A DNA stretch of 64,000 nucleotides from Planctomyces sp. (GTDB lineage Bacteria > Planctomycetota > Planctomycetia > Planctomycetales > Planctomycetaceae): the NCBI GenBank assembly GCA_016795105.1, contig JAEUIH010000018.1:5491-69490 (forward strand), written 5' to 3'. Numbering within the stretch: position 1 is the stretch's first letter; each line of letters starts with the position of its first letter. Of this stretch, positions 24,108 through 33,027 are shown in pieces. The notes beneath the pieces are model-generated. The model saw only the letters and a program-made list of their open reading frames with translations, searched no databases and was not told where the DNA came from. The position numbers and the translations under genes were made by a program.

Positions 24108-25262
24108 TTAACTGATCACAAAATCAGGCCTTGAACCACCATTCAGCAGCCATTGATAAAACATGGACATCTGAATGCCGATTGCTGACCATCCAAATGT
24201 CTCATTTACCCACACCTGCCCTCGATTTCCCATCTGCACCAGTTGCTCCTGAGGACACTCCGTAATCGTCCGAAGTACTGACGTCAGAGATTCAACTGTG
24301 GGCTCCACACACCAGCCACATCTCCGAACTTCGAGCTCCTTCCACGGTGTACCTGTTGTGGTCAGAACCGGCAAACCGGCCGCCAGTGCTTCTGCGACCA
24401 CAATGCCAAAATTCTCGCTGAACGACGGAAGCACAAACAATTCTGCATTCGCGTATAATTGCCACTTTTCAGTGTCATCTGCCACACCCGCGTATTTGAC
24501 CATCGAGTCTATTCCAAGGTCTGCAGCACGCTTCAGTACGTCCCGCAAATGTCCACCCTCATCCGGGCCGGCAATCACCAGTTTCCAGCTGGAATAGACT
24601 CCGGATGTCTTCCACGCCTCCAACAGGTTGAGCAGCCCCTTCTTGGGATGCACTCTCGACAGGAATAACATTGTCCTGCGTTCAGAAGAACTTCGCCGGG
24701 CGGCAGAAATCCCGTCGGGCCGATCTACCCCGTTTGCAATGACTGCAATTGGCTGACGAAAACCCAGCGCACGAATCTCGGCAGCCTCAAGTTCACTCGT
24801 CGCATGAAATGCGGTTGCCTGTTTCAGATCACGATACTGATACATCCACCAGGGCAACGCCTTCTTGATCTTTGAATGCTTCAGCGACCATGGAGACAAC
24901 ATTCCTCGTGGTGCGACAACCCGCTTTAGTTTGTGTTGAGCGGCTGCAACCGCAGATGCATGATTCGACGCCAGCCATATCCCATGATCGTGCAGTATCA
25001 CAGGCTCACTGGCGCCTTGAACAAGCAAGTCAATCTGAGCACGAAATCCTGCACCGACTCGAATTCGTCCAAGAAATGGCGGTTCAGGAACGCCGTGAAA
25101 ATTCACTCTCCCCGCAGGAAGCCGCTGAGTGCTCCCGGTGACAGTACCGGCGATCAAGTGAACATCGAGCTGGGATGGCAGGACTTCACACAGAGCCGGA
25201 ACGCTGCGCGATGTACCTCCATGCTCCGAACGTATGCTCGCTATCGTATGTATAATTCTCAC
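24108..25262 (-). CDS. Glycosyltransferase family 4 (GT-B fold)
   Basis: A 384-residue retaining transferase. The N-terminal half has the acceptor-binding region (SEHGGTSRSVPALCEVL, HDHGIWLASNHAS). The C-terminal half shows the donor-binding signatures LFLSRVHPKKGLLNLLEAW, LVIAGPDEGGH and the E-x7-E type motif PSFSENFGIVVAEALAAGLPVLTT. The start is GTG at 25262, directly after the TGA of the preceding acyltransferase gene, which implies coupled translation. It probably adds one hexose or deoxyhexose to the lipid-linked repeat unit. The sugar cannot be read. Confidence 0.9.
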   Translation of the reverse strand: MRIIHTIASIRSEHGGTSRSVPALCEVLPSQLDVHLIAGTVTGSTQRLPAGRVNFHGVPEPPFLGRIRVGAGFRAQIDLLVQGASEPVILHDHGIWLASNHASAVAAAQHKLKRVVAPRGMLSPWSLKHSKIKKALPWWMYQYRDLKQATAFHATSELEAAEIRALGFRQPIAVIANGVDRPDGISAARRSSSERRTMLFLSRVHPKKGLLNLLEAWKTSGVYSSWKLVIAGPDEGGHLRDVLKRAADLGIDSMVKYAGVADDTEKWQLYANAELFVLPSFSENFGIVVAEALAAGLPVLTTTGTPWKELEVRRCGWCVEPTVESLTSVLRTITECPQEQLVQMGNRGQVWVNETFGWSAIGIQMSMFYQWLLNGGSRPDFVIS

Positions 25263-25940
25263 TCAGTTGATCCAGCCGTCCGTTCTGGCCCAATACTTCG
25301 TTTCCTGCGGCATCTTCTTTCGAAACGTTGCCGGGACCCCTGCATACAGCGACTCCACTTCCGTGAACGCTGTTCTCACCACTGATCCTGCCGCCACAAC
25401 AGAATAGTCAGGAATCTCACTGCCGCCAAGGAACAGACATCGAGTCCCCACGAAACAATATCGGCCGATTCGAACAGGATGAGCATCCTGACGACAAGCC
25501 ACAACATCAATGCTGTGTGTCAGATACTGCGATGAATAACCAGCAATCGTCGTAAATTCACCAACAATAATACTGGCATTGCAGTCGAAAAGATGTCTCA
25601 TCGTCACTCGCCCATGACGACCAAGAACAAACTCTGTCCGTCGATTGTCCAGATGTTGAAAATGTCGTCTGTTCGATGTCGGCACTGCCGTGAATAGATT
25701 CAATCGCCCCACGGCACTAAATGGCCCGAGGACGACCCGATCGACTCCCTTGAACACGTTCAAGTGGCCTATGCGACTCCCCTCCCCCATTTCGAGGTAG
25801 CCCATACCAAGCCACGAGAATCCGATCCGGGCATCCTTTGCCAGACGAAATCCAAGAACTCGACACAACAACAGTCGCTTCATTCGCCATGGAAGCAACA
25901 TCGTCATCATCAGGAATACAGATCGCATCATAGACTTCAC
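25263..25940 (-). CDS. Hexapeptide-repeat acyltransferase
   Basis: A 225-residue left-handed beta-helix transferase of the LbH family (maltose/galactoside acetyltransferase type). Short imperfect hexapeptides run through the protein (DARIGFSWLGMGYLEMGEGS, RVVLGPFSAVGRLNLF, CNASIIVGEFTTIAGYSSQYLTHSID, GRYCFVGTRCLFLGG, IPDYSVVAAGSVV) and it ends with YAGVPATFRKK, the family end. His in LTHSID is the probable base. It sits between two glycosyltransferase genes with 1-base and 0-base gaps, so it belongs to the same operon and likely acetylates their product. Confidence 0.82.
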   Translation of the reverse strand: MKSMMRSVFLMMTMLLPWRMKRLLLCRVLGFRLAKDARIGFSWLGMGYLEMGEGSRIGHLNVFKGVDRVVLGPFSAVGRLNLFTAVPTSNRRHFQHLDNRRTEFVLGRHGRVTMRHLFDCNASIIVGEFTTIAGYSSQYLTHSIDVVACRQDAHPVRIGRYCFVGTRCLFLGGSEIPDYSVVAAGSVVRTAFTEVESLYAGVPATFRKKMPQETKYWARTDGWIN

Positions 25941-25941
25941 T

Positions 25942-26979
25942 TCAGGACTCTCTTCCCATCGCTCCTAAACCGCTCAGCGGTGGCAGCGAAGAATCAATCT
26001 TTCGGTAGAGTTCAGTATACTGTTCTGCAACCCTGCCTACTGTATATCGATCGCGATTCACTCTGCCGGATTCTATCAGTGTCCTCCGATAAGCAGCATC
26101 TCCAAAGACTTTCTCAAATCCAGAGCGAATCGATGCGACGTCAAAGGGATCAACCAGACACGCGCCACCACCGGCAACTTCCGGCATCGATGAGCAGTTT
26201 CCGGTGACCACAGGCCTTTCCACACACTGTGCTTCTACGATCGGCATCCCAAACCCTTCTGCGGTTGACACAAAACTCACCACATCACAGTCATGGTATG
26301 CGTCCCTCAGTTGCTGGTCTGTAAGATCGTAACTGGAAATATAGTCGATTCGATTTTTCTCCAGCAGCACTTTCTGCTGCTCTGTCAGTCGGCCGATGAT
26401 CTTCAACTGGCAGTCAAGCCCACTCAAAGCCTCCGTCAGGCGTTCAACGTTCTTCTGCTTCTTGGTGCCAACCTGCAGGACAAGCGGCTTTGAAGGAAAA
26501 TCTCTGGCCATCGAAGGCTTTAAGTCTGAACTCACAGAGATTGGTACTACGCTCACTTTCTCAGGCGCAATCCCAGGACACTCCTGAAGCAACGCATGCT
26601 TTGTCGCTTCTGAAATCACGGTCACCATTCCAACGTGGCGAAGGGGGAGATCGTACCAAAACGTCTTCAACAGCCTTCGGCGCAAACCGGAATAGTACTC
26701 AAGGATTGTCAAATCACAGACCGTGAGAATCGTTGTCTCTGACGGAAGAGCGTTTGCCAGAAAATGAACGTCACCCGCAATATGATTGACAGAGGACTTG
26801 TTTTGCCTTGCCCACCACATGTTCCGCAGCCGAGGTATCAAACCTTTGCTGAAATGCGGCAATTCCCGATGCTCTATCGAGAGTCCCCTGCTGCGAAGTT
26901 CCTCTCGGACTTTCGCGAAGTGAGATTCAAGACTGAACGCTCCGGGAAAAGGCTTCCTTTGAAAATGTACAACACCCAT
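25942..26979 (-). CDS. Glycosyltransferase family 4 (mannosyltransferase-like)
   Basis: A 345-residue GT-B enzyme. The second Rossmann domain has VLQVGTKKQKNVERLTEAL (the phosphate/nucleotide loop), LKIIGRLTEQQ, LRDAYHDCDVVSFVSTAEGFGMPIVEAQCVERPVVT (the E-x7-E motif) and SSMPEVAGGGACLVDP, typical of the RfaB/WbdA-type GT4 group that often uses GDP-mannose. The start overlaps the stop of the GT2 gene upstream (TGATG). Linkage and acceptor are unknown. Confidence 0.9.
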   Translation of the reverse strand: MGVVHFQRKPFPGAFSLESHFAKVREELRSRGLSIEHRELPHFSKGLIPRLRNMWWARQNKSSVNHIAGDVHFLANALPSETTILTVCDLTILEYYSGLRRRLLKTFWYDLPLRHVGMVTVISEATKHALLQECPGIAPEKVSVVPISVSSDLKPSMARDFPSKPLVLQVGTKKQKNVERLTEALSGLDCQLKIIGRLTEQQKVLLEKNRIDYISSYDLTDQQLRDAYHDCDVVSFVSTAEGFGMPIVEAQCVERPVVTGNCSSMPEVAGGGACLVDPFDVASIRSGFEKVFGDAAYRRTLIESGRVNRDRYTVGRVAEQYTELYRKIDSSLPPLSGLGAMGRES

Positions 26980-27935
26980 CAGATCGTCTCCTCGGCTGAA
27001 ACTCCTTCAGGCCGATTTTCAGCAATCAATCGTGGCCCCTGACGATACAACTTCCGGGCCAGCATCAGCGCACGAAGTTCACCAGTGAGCTTAACTGGAA
27101 TCCACCACGGATGAGTCAGATGAAACTTTGTTCGGATCTGCCGGAACATCCGTTTGATACTGTACCACCACGCTTCCGATGCACCCGCATTTCTGAAGGC
27201 GTAATAGTAACCCCCAACACTGTGCATTGCATTTCCACAGGTCAGGTGACTTCCATGCTGTCGGGTCCCGCCTTTGCCGGCCGCCAGATGATTCAGGCCA
27301 GCAGACCCAAGGAACTGAATCCGGCCACCGGCTCGCACCACACGGCGAGCAAAATCGGTTTCAAACTGGATCGCGGATCCAATAAAGTTGTTATCGAATC
27401 CCCCAATGGCAAGAACACGCTCCCGATGCACACAAAGGTTGCCGGCCATCGTGTTCTCGACTTCCGAATTCCTCGTGGAATTGAATCGGAAGTCCATGTC
27501 CTTCCTCAGTCCCCTCAGCAAACCAACTCGGGGAGGCACGTCTTCCGACTTTTGCCAGGGTTGAATGATCTTGCCCACAGTGGCCCAGAGTCCTTCATCG
27601 TTCAGGAAAGCTGCCCGATGACAGGAAACCAGATCGGTCAATGGCTCTATATCATCGTCAACAAACAACACCAGCTCCGATGTTGCTCTCAACAGCCCAT
27701 CGTTCATAGCAGCCGTGATGGATGGAACCGTCCTGATAATCCACTGGATGGTCCCTGCCTCGTTCAATTCGCGAAGCTGCTTCTCAATCGCAGGCTCATG
27801 CTTCGGAGTCTGATCGATGACAAGAATAACCGTTTTCTCAACGCATGCCTCTTTCAGCATTCGGATGGTGTTGAGCAAGACCTGCCCACGACCCAGAGTA
27901 GGAATCACAATGGTTACGGAAGGATTCCAGCTCAT
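26979..27935 (-). CDS. Glycosyltransferase family 2
   Basis: A 318-residue inverting GT-A transferase. It begins VTIVIPTLGRGQVLLNTIRML and has the GT2 pattern of VILVIDQTP, a long insertion, then TSELVLFVDDDIEPLTDLV (DDD metal site) and GGFDNNFIGSAIQFETDFARRVVRAG. The terminal region (YYYAFRNAGASEAWWYSIKRMFRQIR) is basic and aromatic and probably lies at the membrane. Fits rhamnosyltransferase-like GT2 proteins of surface glycan loci. Coupled to the downstream GT4 by a TGATG overlap. Confidence 0.9.
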   Translation of the reverse strand: MSWNPSVTIVIPTLGRGQVLLNTIRMLKEACVEKTVILVIDQTPKHEPAIEKQLRELNEAGTIQWIIRTVPSITAAMNDGLLRATSELVLFVDDDIEPLTDLVSCHRAAFLNDEGLWATVGKIIQPWQKSEDVPPRVGLLRGLRKDMDFRFNSTRNSEVENTMAGNLCVHRERVLAIGGFDNNFIGSAIQFETDFARRVVRAGGRIQFLGSAGLNHLAAGKGGTRQHGSHLTCGNAMHSVGGYYYAFRNAGASEAWWYSIKRMFRQIRTKFHLTHPWWIPVKLTGELRALMLARKLYRQGPRLIAENRPEGVSAEETI

Positions 27936-27977
27936 CGTCTGTCAGCCACACTCTGAAAGTAATCAAGCAGTTTCATT

Positions 27978-29063
27978 TTACGTTGTGCTTCCGCGACTCT
28001 TGAGACAGGGCTTTTCAATCACGTAGTACGACACTGTGGCTGTCAGAAAGGCGCTCAGCAGGACGAACCACGCACCCGTAATGCTTCCAAATCGAAAGTG
28101 CTTGGCAAGAATCAGAAACACCGGATGAAACAGATAGAGTCCGAAACTGATCATGCCGGAGAATCGCAGGAATCTCAGGCTGCAAAGTCGCCCGATCAAA
28201 CCACCGCCGTTAACTGCGGCAAAGAGTACAACACTCCAGAGCAGTGCGTACTGGATCAGGAACTTATGAAAATGACTGTGTTCGACAGGCCTCACAGCCG
28301 CCGAAAAGACGGCTGGCATCATAAAGGTAATCACCCCTAGCGCCACCCAGGCTGTCAGCTCCAGAGCGCGCAGAAACCTGGCGTTCAAAACCCATCGTGT
28401 GTCTGTCCGGAACTGAATCGATGCAAGAAAAATTCCCAGCAGAAATACCGGCAGATATGGCCCAACCCGCGTATCGTTCCCTAGCGTCTCTGCCTGCGGA
28501 TAAAAGTATTGACTGAGAACCGTCAGAACACCGGTCACTATCAGCGTGATCAACACATGCCGACGGTCAAACAGAATGTACAATGCAGCAAGAAATGGCA
28601 GCAGGAAATAGAACTTAAACTCGACAGCGATGCTCCACGTGATTTCTCGGCCTTCCAGCAGACACAAGTGCCTTATCATACCAGTCATATCGAGTGGAAA
28701 CGGCAATCCATTCCCCGGCTTATGCAATAGCTTTGCAAATGCGAAGGTCGAAAGAACGGCCATCAGCAGATACAGAAAATAGAGCGGATAGATCCTCAGA
28801 ATTCGACGCATCCAATAGTGTTTCAGGGCCGAAGGTCGAAACGCACTCCACCCTTTGCGAATCAGCTGCAGAGCCAGCAGAAATGCACTCAACAGAAAGA
28901 ACAGAAACACACCCGGCTTGCCACCGCCGCGGAAGTCGAGTCCAGGCACCAGATATAAACCGACATTGCTGGTGTGACTCAGGATCACAAGGATCGCAGC
29001 AAGACCACGCAACCCATCAAGGGCTCCGTAATGCGTTGGACTGCGATCTGCAGAACTATTCAT
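27978..29063 (-). CDS. Acyltransferase 3 family membrane protein (OafA/YrhL-like)
   Basis: A 361-residue integral membrane O-acyltransferase with about ten helices. The N-terminus carries LDGLRGLAAILVILSHTSN (the catalytic His of the AT3 family lies in this segment) and PGVFLFFLLSAFLLALQLI. The middle has RRILRIYPLYFLYL and WSIAVEFKFYFLLPFLA, both family hallmarks. The C-terminus ends in helices without an SGNH extension, so it lacks the separate esterase domain seen in OafA. It transfers an acyl group across the membrane to the growing or finished glycan. Confidence 0.9.
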   Translation of the reverse strand: MNSSADRSPTHYGALDGLRGLAAILVILSHTSNVGLYLVPGLDFRGGGKPGVFLFFLLSAFLLALQLIRKGWSAFRPSALKHYWMRRILRIYPLYFLYLLMAVLSTFAFAKLLHKPGNGLPFPLDMTGMIRHLCLLEGREITWSIAVEFKFYFLLPFLAALYILFDRRHVLITLIVTGVLTVLSQYFYPQAETLGNDTRVGPYLPVFLLGIFLASIQFRTDTRWVLNARFLRALELTAWVALGVITFMMPAVFSAAVRPVEHSHFHKFLIQYALLWSVVLFAAVNGGGLIGRLCSLRFLRFSGMISFGLYLFHPVFLILAKHFRFGSITGAWFVLLSAFLTATVSYYVIEKPCLKSRGSTT

Positions 29064-29126
29064 AAACCGGTCTCTGTTTCAATCGTTTTCTCGAAACGAA
29101 GCGAAGCGAGCATGAAAACAGTAGAT

Positions 29127-29927
29127 TCAGCTGATAAACAGATTCACGACTCCATCTGTCGGGAGATCATTGAATTGCTTGATGACCCGTACTGAATTCC
29201 AGTCTGGCCGACATACCATCGTGATCTGTCGATCCTTCAGCAGCCCCTGCTCTTCAAGTGTTCTCCAGACTGCTTTCGCAGAACTTCCGGCTCCAGGAAG
29301 CAAGTCCACATGCAATTCCAGTGCAAGCTTCGGCATCTGGCGGAGCACACTGGTCGCTCCGGCAAGGACATCTGCCTCAAATCCTTCAACATCGATCTTC
29401 AGCAAATCGATCTTCTTCACGGACTTCTGTTCGCAATAGCTGTCGAGTGTGATCATTGGAACTCGACGAATCACGCCCATGCTCGCAGCAAGTGATTCTC
29501 CGCCAAACTGCACTTCACCGCACGCCTTTCCTGCAGCTGAAAACGTCGTGACGACATTCTTCACATCGTTACAGAAACAGTTCGCGTTCAGTACGACCGC
29601 ATTCTCCGCACTGGCTTCCACAGCATGAACAACACCCGATTCACCGGTCCAGCCGGATAACAGCAACGTCATCAGGCCGTGGTGAGCCCCAATCTCCAGT
29701 ACCGTGTCCCCGGCAGAAGTAAGCCGCTTCAGCTCTTTCAGTTCTCCGTTCATGGCGATCTCCGGCCGGAGCCACCAGGACTTGGTAGCACCGTTGCTGA
29801 TCCACAATTTCTTCTGCGTTCCATCGATCTGAACTGTATGCAGACATGGCAATTCCGGATCCGGACGTCGATGCAATTCCAGATTCATCGGGGCCAGGAT
29901 TCCATTGAGTATAGACTTTAGTGACAT
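29127..29927 (-). CDS. FkbM family methyltransferase
   Basis: A 266-residue SAM-dependent O-methyltransferase. The Rossmann SAM site is DTVLEIGAHHGLMTLLLSG, followed by VHAVEASAENAVVLNANC, the FkbM signature IDLLKIDVEGFEADVLAGA, and LALELHVDL. Proteins of this family methylate hydroxyl groups of sugars or polyketides. Here it lies between two acyltransferase-3 genes inside the glycan locus and so probably methylates a sugar residue. A second, unlike FkbM gene is at 37378. Confidence 0.88.
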   Translation of the reverse strand: MSLKSILNGILAPMNLELHRRPDPELPCLHTVQIDGTQKKLWISNGATKSWWLRPEIAMNGELKELKRLTSAGDTVLEIGAHHGLMTLLLSGWTGESGVVHAVEASAENAVVLNANCFCNDVKNVVTTFSAAGKACGEVQFGGESLAASMGVIRRVPMITLDSYCEQKSVKKIDLLKIDVEGFEADVLAGATSVLRQMPKLALELHVDLLPGAGSSAKAVWRTLEEQGLLKDRQITMVCRPDWNSVRVIKQFNDLPTDGVVNLFIS

Positions 29928-29940
29928 ACAAATTCCCTGA

Positions 29941-31152
29941 TCATGAAACTTTTGGTGACTTCGACGATGTAAGAAACGGTCGTTCGCACAGAAGGTAGAA
30001 CGGGTAACACAGCAGACAGACCACGATCGTAATGGCGAACTGAAGTATCGGAGATGCAGCCACTCTCTGCGGTCCCAGAATCAGTTCAGGTATCTTGTAG
30101 AGATTGAAGTGAATCAGGTAGACAGAGTATGAAATCAACCCGAGAAAGCTCAGCGGCCAAAACAGTCGCCCCCAAAACGACTGTCGTCCCGGATTTCGAC
30201 GGATGACATCATCTTCCCACAGAATCAACAGCCAGACCGTGATCGCCGTGAGCATCGCAAACACATCGGGGGTAAACCGCCTTCCGGAGATAATCCAGCC
30301 GACCGCAAATGACACGACAACGAACAAAAGGAACTTTGACAGAATCAATGCCTGACGTCCCGAGATCAATCGCTGAAGCGTGATGTCCCGCCTTCGCAGT
30401 TCATAGACCAGAATCCCTGCCGCAAACATTGGCCAGTACCGAAGAAAGAATCCGGTATTCAGCCGAAGCCCTTCAAATCCCGGACACCAGGCTGCCAGTA
30501 CCGACAGCGATGTAATCATCACAAGGCCCGGGTAGTACCATCTTCTGAACTGCAGAAGCAAAGCCATCACAAGATAGAACTGAACCTCAATGGCCAAAGA
30601 CCAGTAGACCACATTGATTTTGTCGAACTTATCATCAACAGGCATTTCCGGAAACCGAAACACCTGCAGAAGACTGGCTGTTCCAAACCAGTCCACAAAT
30701 CCGAAATCTGCAAACAGAGGCTCGGGCCACTGCGGTGCACGTCCAAGAATTTTAAAGGCACCGTACTTCAGCCACGGCAGACAGATCACAAAGATGATTG
30801 AACACCAGAGAGGCGGATAGATTCTTCGCAGTCTTCGAAACAAAAAGCTGCCAGTGGACTCGCCCTTTCTCTGACTTGCCGCTGCCGATGCTCCAAGACA
30901 AAATCCGGAGATCACAAAGAACATTGCAACACCCAGATGACCGCTCCTTGCCAGCCAGTAAACAGGCGCCACAAGATCTTTCACCGATTCGGTGTACCTC
31001 ATGTGAAATGCAACGACCGCAAAAGCAGCAATTCCGCGCAATGCATCAAGCGGCGTAAAGTGGCTGTTGCGACTGACAATTGTTGGCGGTGCTTCCACGG
31101 ATGGTTCCAGTGACCCGGAAAACTCAGGTGACCCGGATGGTCGAGGTGTCAT
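29941..31152 (-). CDS. Acyltransferase 3 family membrane protein
   Basis: A multispanning O-acyltransferase of about 403 residues. Family marks are LDALRGIAAFAVVAFHMRY (catalytic His), GVAMFFVISGFCLGASA, RRLRRIYPPLWCSIIFVICL and YWSLAIEVQFYLVMALLLQF. The frame is open to 31164, but ATG 31152 gives an ATGA overlap with the preceding gene, which I prefer. It resembles the other AT3 protein here but is not a close copy, so the two may use different acyl groups or target sugars. Confidence 0.9.
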   Translation of the reverse strand: MTPRPSGSPEFSGSLEPSVEAPPTIVSRNSHFTPLDALRGIAAFAVVAFHMRYTESVKDLVAPVYWLARSGHLGVAMFFVISGFCLGASAAASQRKGESTGSFLFRRLRRIYPPLWCSIIFVICLPWLKYGAFKILGRAPQWPEPLFADFGFVDWFGTASLLQVFRFPEMPVDDKFDKINVVYWSLAIEVQFYLVMALLLQFRRWYYPGLVMITSLSVLAAWCPGFEGLRLNTGFFLRYWPMFAAGILVYELRRRDITLQRLISGRQALILSKFLLFVVVSFAVGWIISGRRFTPDVFAMLTAITVWLLILWEDDVIRRNPGRQSFWGRLFWPLSFLGLISYSVYLIHFNLYKIPELILGPQRVAASPILQFAITIVVCLLCYPFYLLCERPFLTSSKSPKVS

Positions 31153-32147
31153 CGAGTGCTCCAAAGAAACCTAAAGGATCCGAGGTATTTGAACGCCGAC
31201 CGAAGCACCCTGACGCGAGCTTTCAACGCAATCATGAAGTACTTTCGGCACCTTGAATCGCCCAGGGCATACAGGCGGCTTCCCACGAAATAGGCTGAAC
31301 TACCCATGGAATGCCGCTTTGTTCCGCTACTCGTTGCCGCTCGCCGGAGACTCAATTCTGCGGCTTCGTCCAGTGCCGGCGTTTCAGGCAATCCACGTGT
31401 TCGCAGTTCCCAGCACCTTCGTGCAAGTTCCCCAAGTTGCTTTTGAATCACTCGGTTCTCAGGACTGACTCCCCCAAGCTCCTGACGATATTCAAACAGG
31501 ACTTCAGGGCAACTTCCGAGAAGTCCGATTTCGGCAAGTCGATACCAGAGATCATGATCCTGTGCGTATCGGAACTGCGGACGATATCCACCGGCCTCAA
31601 TATAGGACGCGCGACGAAACATTGCCGACGGATGTACGAATCCAGTTCCCCGCTCCAGCAGATCGCCCGTCGTTTCGTTCGGCGACTGTCGCCGGACCCA
31701 TTCACCAAGAAACTCCCCTTCAGGACCGATATACCGAACACTGCTTCCCACTGCGACCGCGTCAGCATGAGCCTCGAGATATGCATATTGAGTCGCCAGC
31801 CTCTCCGGCAGCGAAAAGTCTCCCGAATCCTGTCGAGCAATGTACCTGGCTCTCGCTTCGTTACAACCTGCAATCAGCGCCTGCGTCAGTCCACGGTTTG
31901 GCTGCGTAATCACTCGAATTCTCGAATCTTCAGCCGCTATTCGAAGCAGTATTCCCGGCGTGTCATCTGTTGAACCATCGTCAACAACAATCAATTCCCA
32001 ATCGCGCATTGTCTGATTCTGGATACTCCGAACTGTTCCCTCGACAGAGGATGCTACGTTGAAACAGCCCATCACAACTGATACCAGAACGGTTTGATCT
32101 GACACGGACATCAGCTGATTTGAAGTATGCTTCGTCGTCACTGTCAT
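31149..32147 (-). CDS. Glycosyltransferase family 2
   Basis: A 332-residue inverting transferase. VSVVMGCFNVASSVEGTVRSIQNQTMRDWELIVVDDGSTDDTPGIL is a full GT2 start, with ARYIARQDSGDFSLPERLATQ (the metal-binding DSGD in place of DxD), and FVHPSAMFRRASYIEAGGYR..YAQDHDLWYRLAE (the catalytic-base region). The frame is open further upstream to 32261, but this would overlap the sulfotransferase, so I use ATG 32147. It may belong to the alpha-1,3/1,4 hexosyl group. Coupled to the AT3 gene by ATGA. Confidence 0.9.
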   Translation of the reverse strand: MTVTTKHTSNQLMSVSDQTVLVSVVMGCFNVASSVEGTVRSIQNQTMRDWELIVVDDGSTDDTPGILLRIAAEDSRIRVITQPNRGLTQALIAGCNEARARYIARQDSGDFSLPERLATQYAYLEAHADAVAVGSSVRYIGPEGEFLGEWVRRQSPNETTGDLLERGTGFVHPSAMFRRASYIEAGGYRPQFRYAQDHDLWYRLAEIGLLGSCPEVLFEYRQELGGVSPENRVIQKQLGELARRCWELRTRGLPETPALDEAAELSLRRAATSSGTKRHSMGSSAYFVGSRLYALGDSRCRKYFMIALKARVRVLRSAFKYLGSFRFLWSTR

Positions 32148-32158
32148 CTTACTTCTGA

Positions 32159-33004
32159 TTACTTCTGACCGGCGTCTGCGATCTGATACAAACGACGATT
32201 GAAGGCTCGCACGCGAACATGCAGCATGTACGCAGCATTGATGGTATCGTTTGTAAACCATCGGCCGTCATAGGCAATTCGCTCGCGATTTCTCATCGTG
32301 AAGTTTTTGTTCCCCAGGGCAATGTGCGACCGTGTATGCTTTAGATCCGCCCCGGCGACAGACTCAGAGCTGAGTCCGGCTGTCTCAATCATCCTGCGAA
32401 TCTGAGCTTCCGGCGAACGGCACATGTTCTCATAGAGACTCAGCGTATAGCGTACTCCGGATGTCTCCAGATACTGATAAACTTTTCGATTGAAGCCCAG
32501 CCACCAGTTGAACGTACGTAACGTTGACACAAATCCCGACGCCCTGGTTTTGGCACAGATTGAGGCCGCAAAGGACCTGACATCCTTGCAGCAGAAGACC
32601 ACACTGATGTCACTGGCGTTCAATTTCAGCTGGCTCAGATTTGAGCCGATGAACTGCAGATGGTCCAGACGTTTTGAGGAGTCAACAATCGTGATCTCGT
32701 CCCCGTAATCGCGGCGAATCCTGTCGCAGAAAGTGATGTACTTTTCCCCAATCGTCCTCGGATTTCTGTCACCGCAAAGATCGACCGATTTACTCCAGAA
32801 ATCACATTGCTCCCAGGAACTGCCACACGAACACAGCTTTGCATCCGCATAAGTTCCCCACTTGCGTTCGTATTCCTTCATGTGTGCCGCATCAAAGAAC
32901 TCAGCGACTTCGCCAAGACCCATAACGCCCGGATGCTGTGACAGCAGATGATCCGTCAATGTCGTCCCGCTGTGTTCCAGACCTATAATATAAATGAGTT
33001 TCAT
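32159..33004 (-). CDS. Sulfotransferase (PAPS-dependent)
   Basis: A 281-residue sulfotransferase. The 5'-phosphosulfate-binding loop is IIGLEHSGTTLTDHLLSQHP near the N-terminus. VFCCKDVRSFAASICAKTR corresponds to the 3'-phosphate-binding region (Arg and Ser), and residues later include RYTLSLYENMCRSPEAQIRRM. A cysteine group (LCSCGSSWEQCDFW) is unusual and could bind metal. ATG 33004 is preferred over 33037 because GGAAG lies 7 bases upstream and the protein then begins at the first strand. Co-location with glycosyltransferases implies sulfation of the exported glycan. Confidence 0.85.
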   Translation of the reverse strand: MKLIYIIGLEHSGTTLTDHLLSQHPGVMGLGEVAEFFDAAHMKEYERKWGTYADAKLCSCGSSWEQCDFWSKSVDLCGDRNPRTIGEKYITFCDRIRRDYGDEITIVDSSKRLDHLQFIGSNLSQLKLNASDISVVFCCKDVRSFAASICAKTRASGFVSTLRTFNWWLGFNRKVYQYLETSGVRYTLSLYENMCRSPEAQIRRMIETAGLSSESVAGADLKHTRSHIALGNKNFTMRNRERIAYDGRWFTNDTINAAYMLHVRVRAFNRRLYQIADAGQK

Positions 33005-33027
33005 CAGGTGTCTTCCGAGATTCTCAA

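Noticed and set aside
27111-27956. Plus-strand ORF (281 codons) opposite a GT2 gene
   Set aside because: Antisense to a recognised glycosyltransferase and not protein-like.
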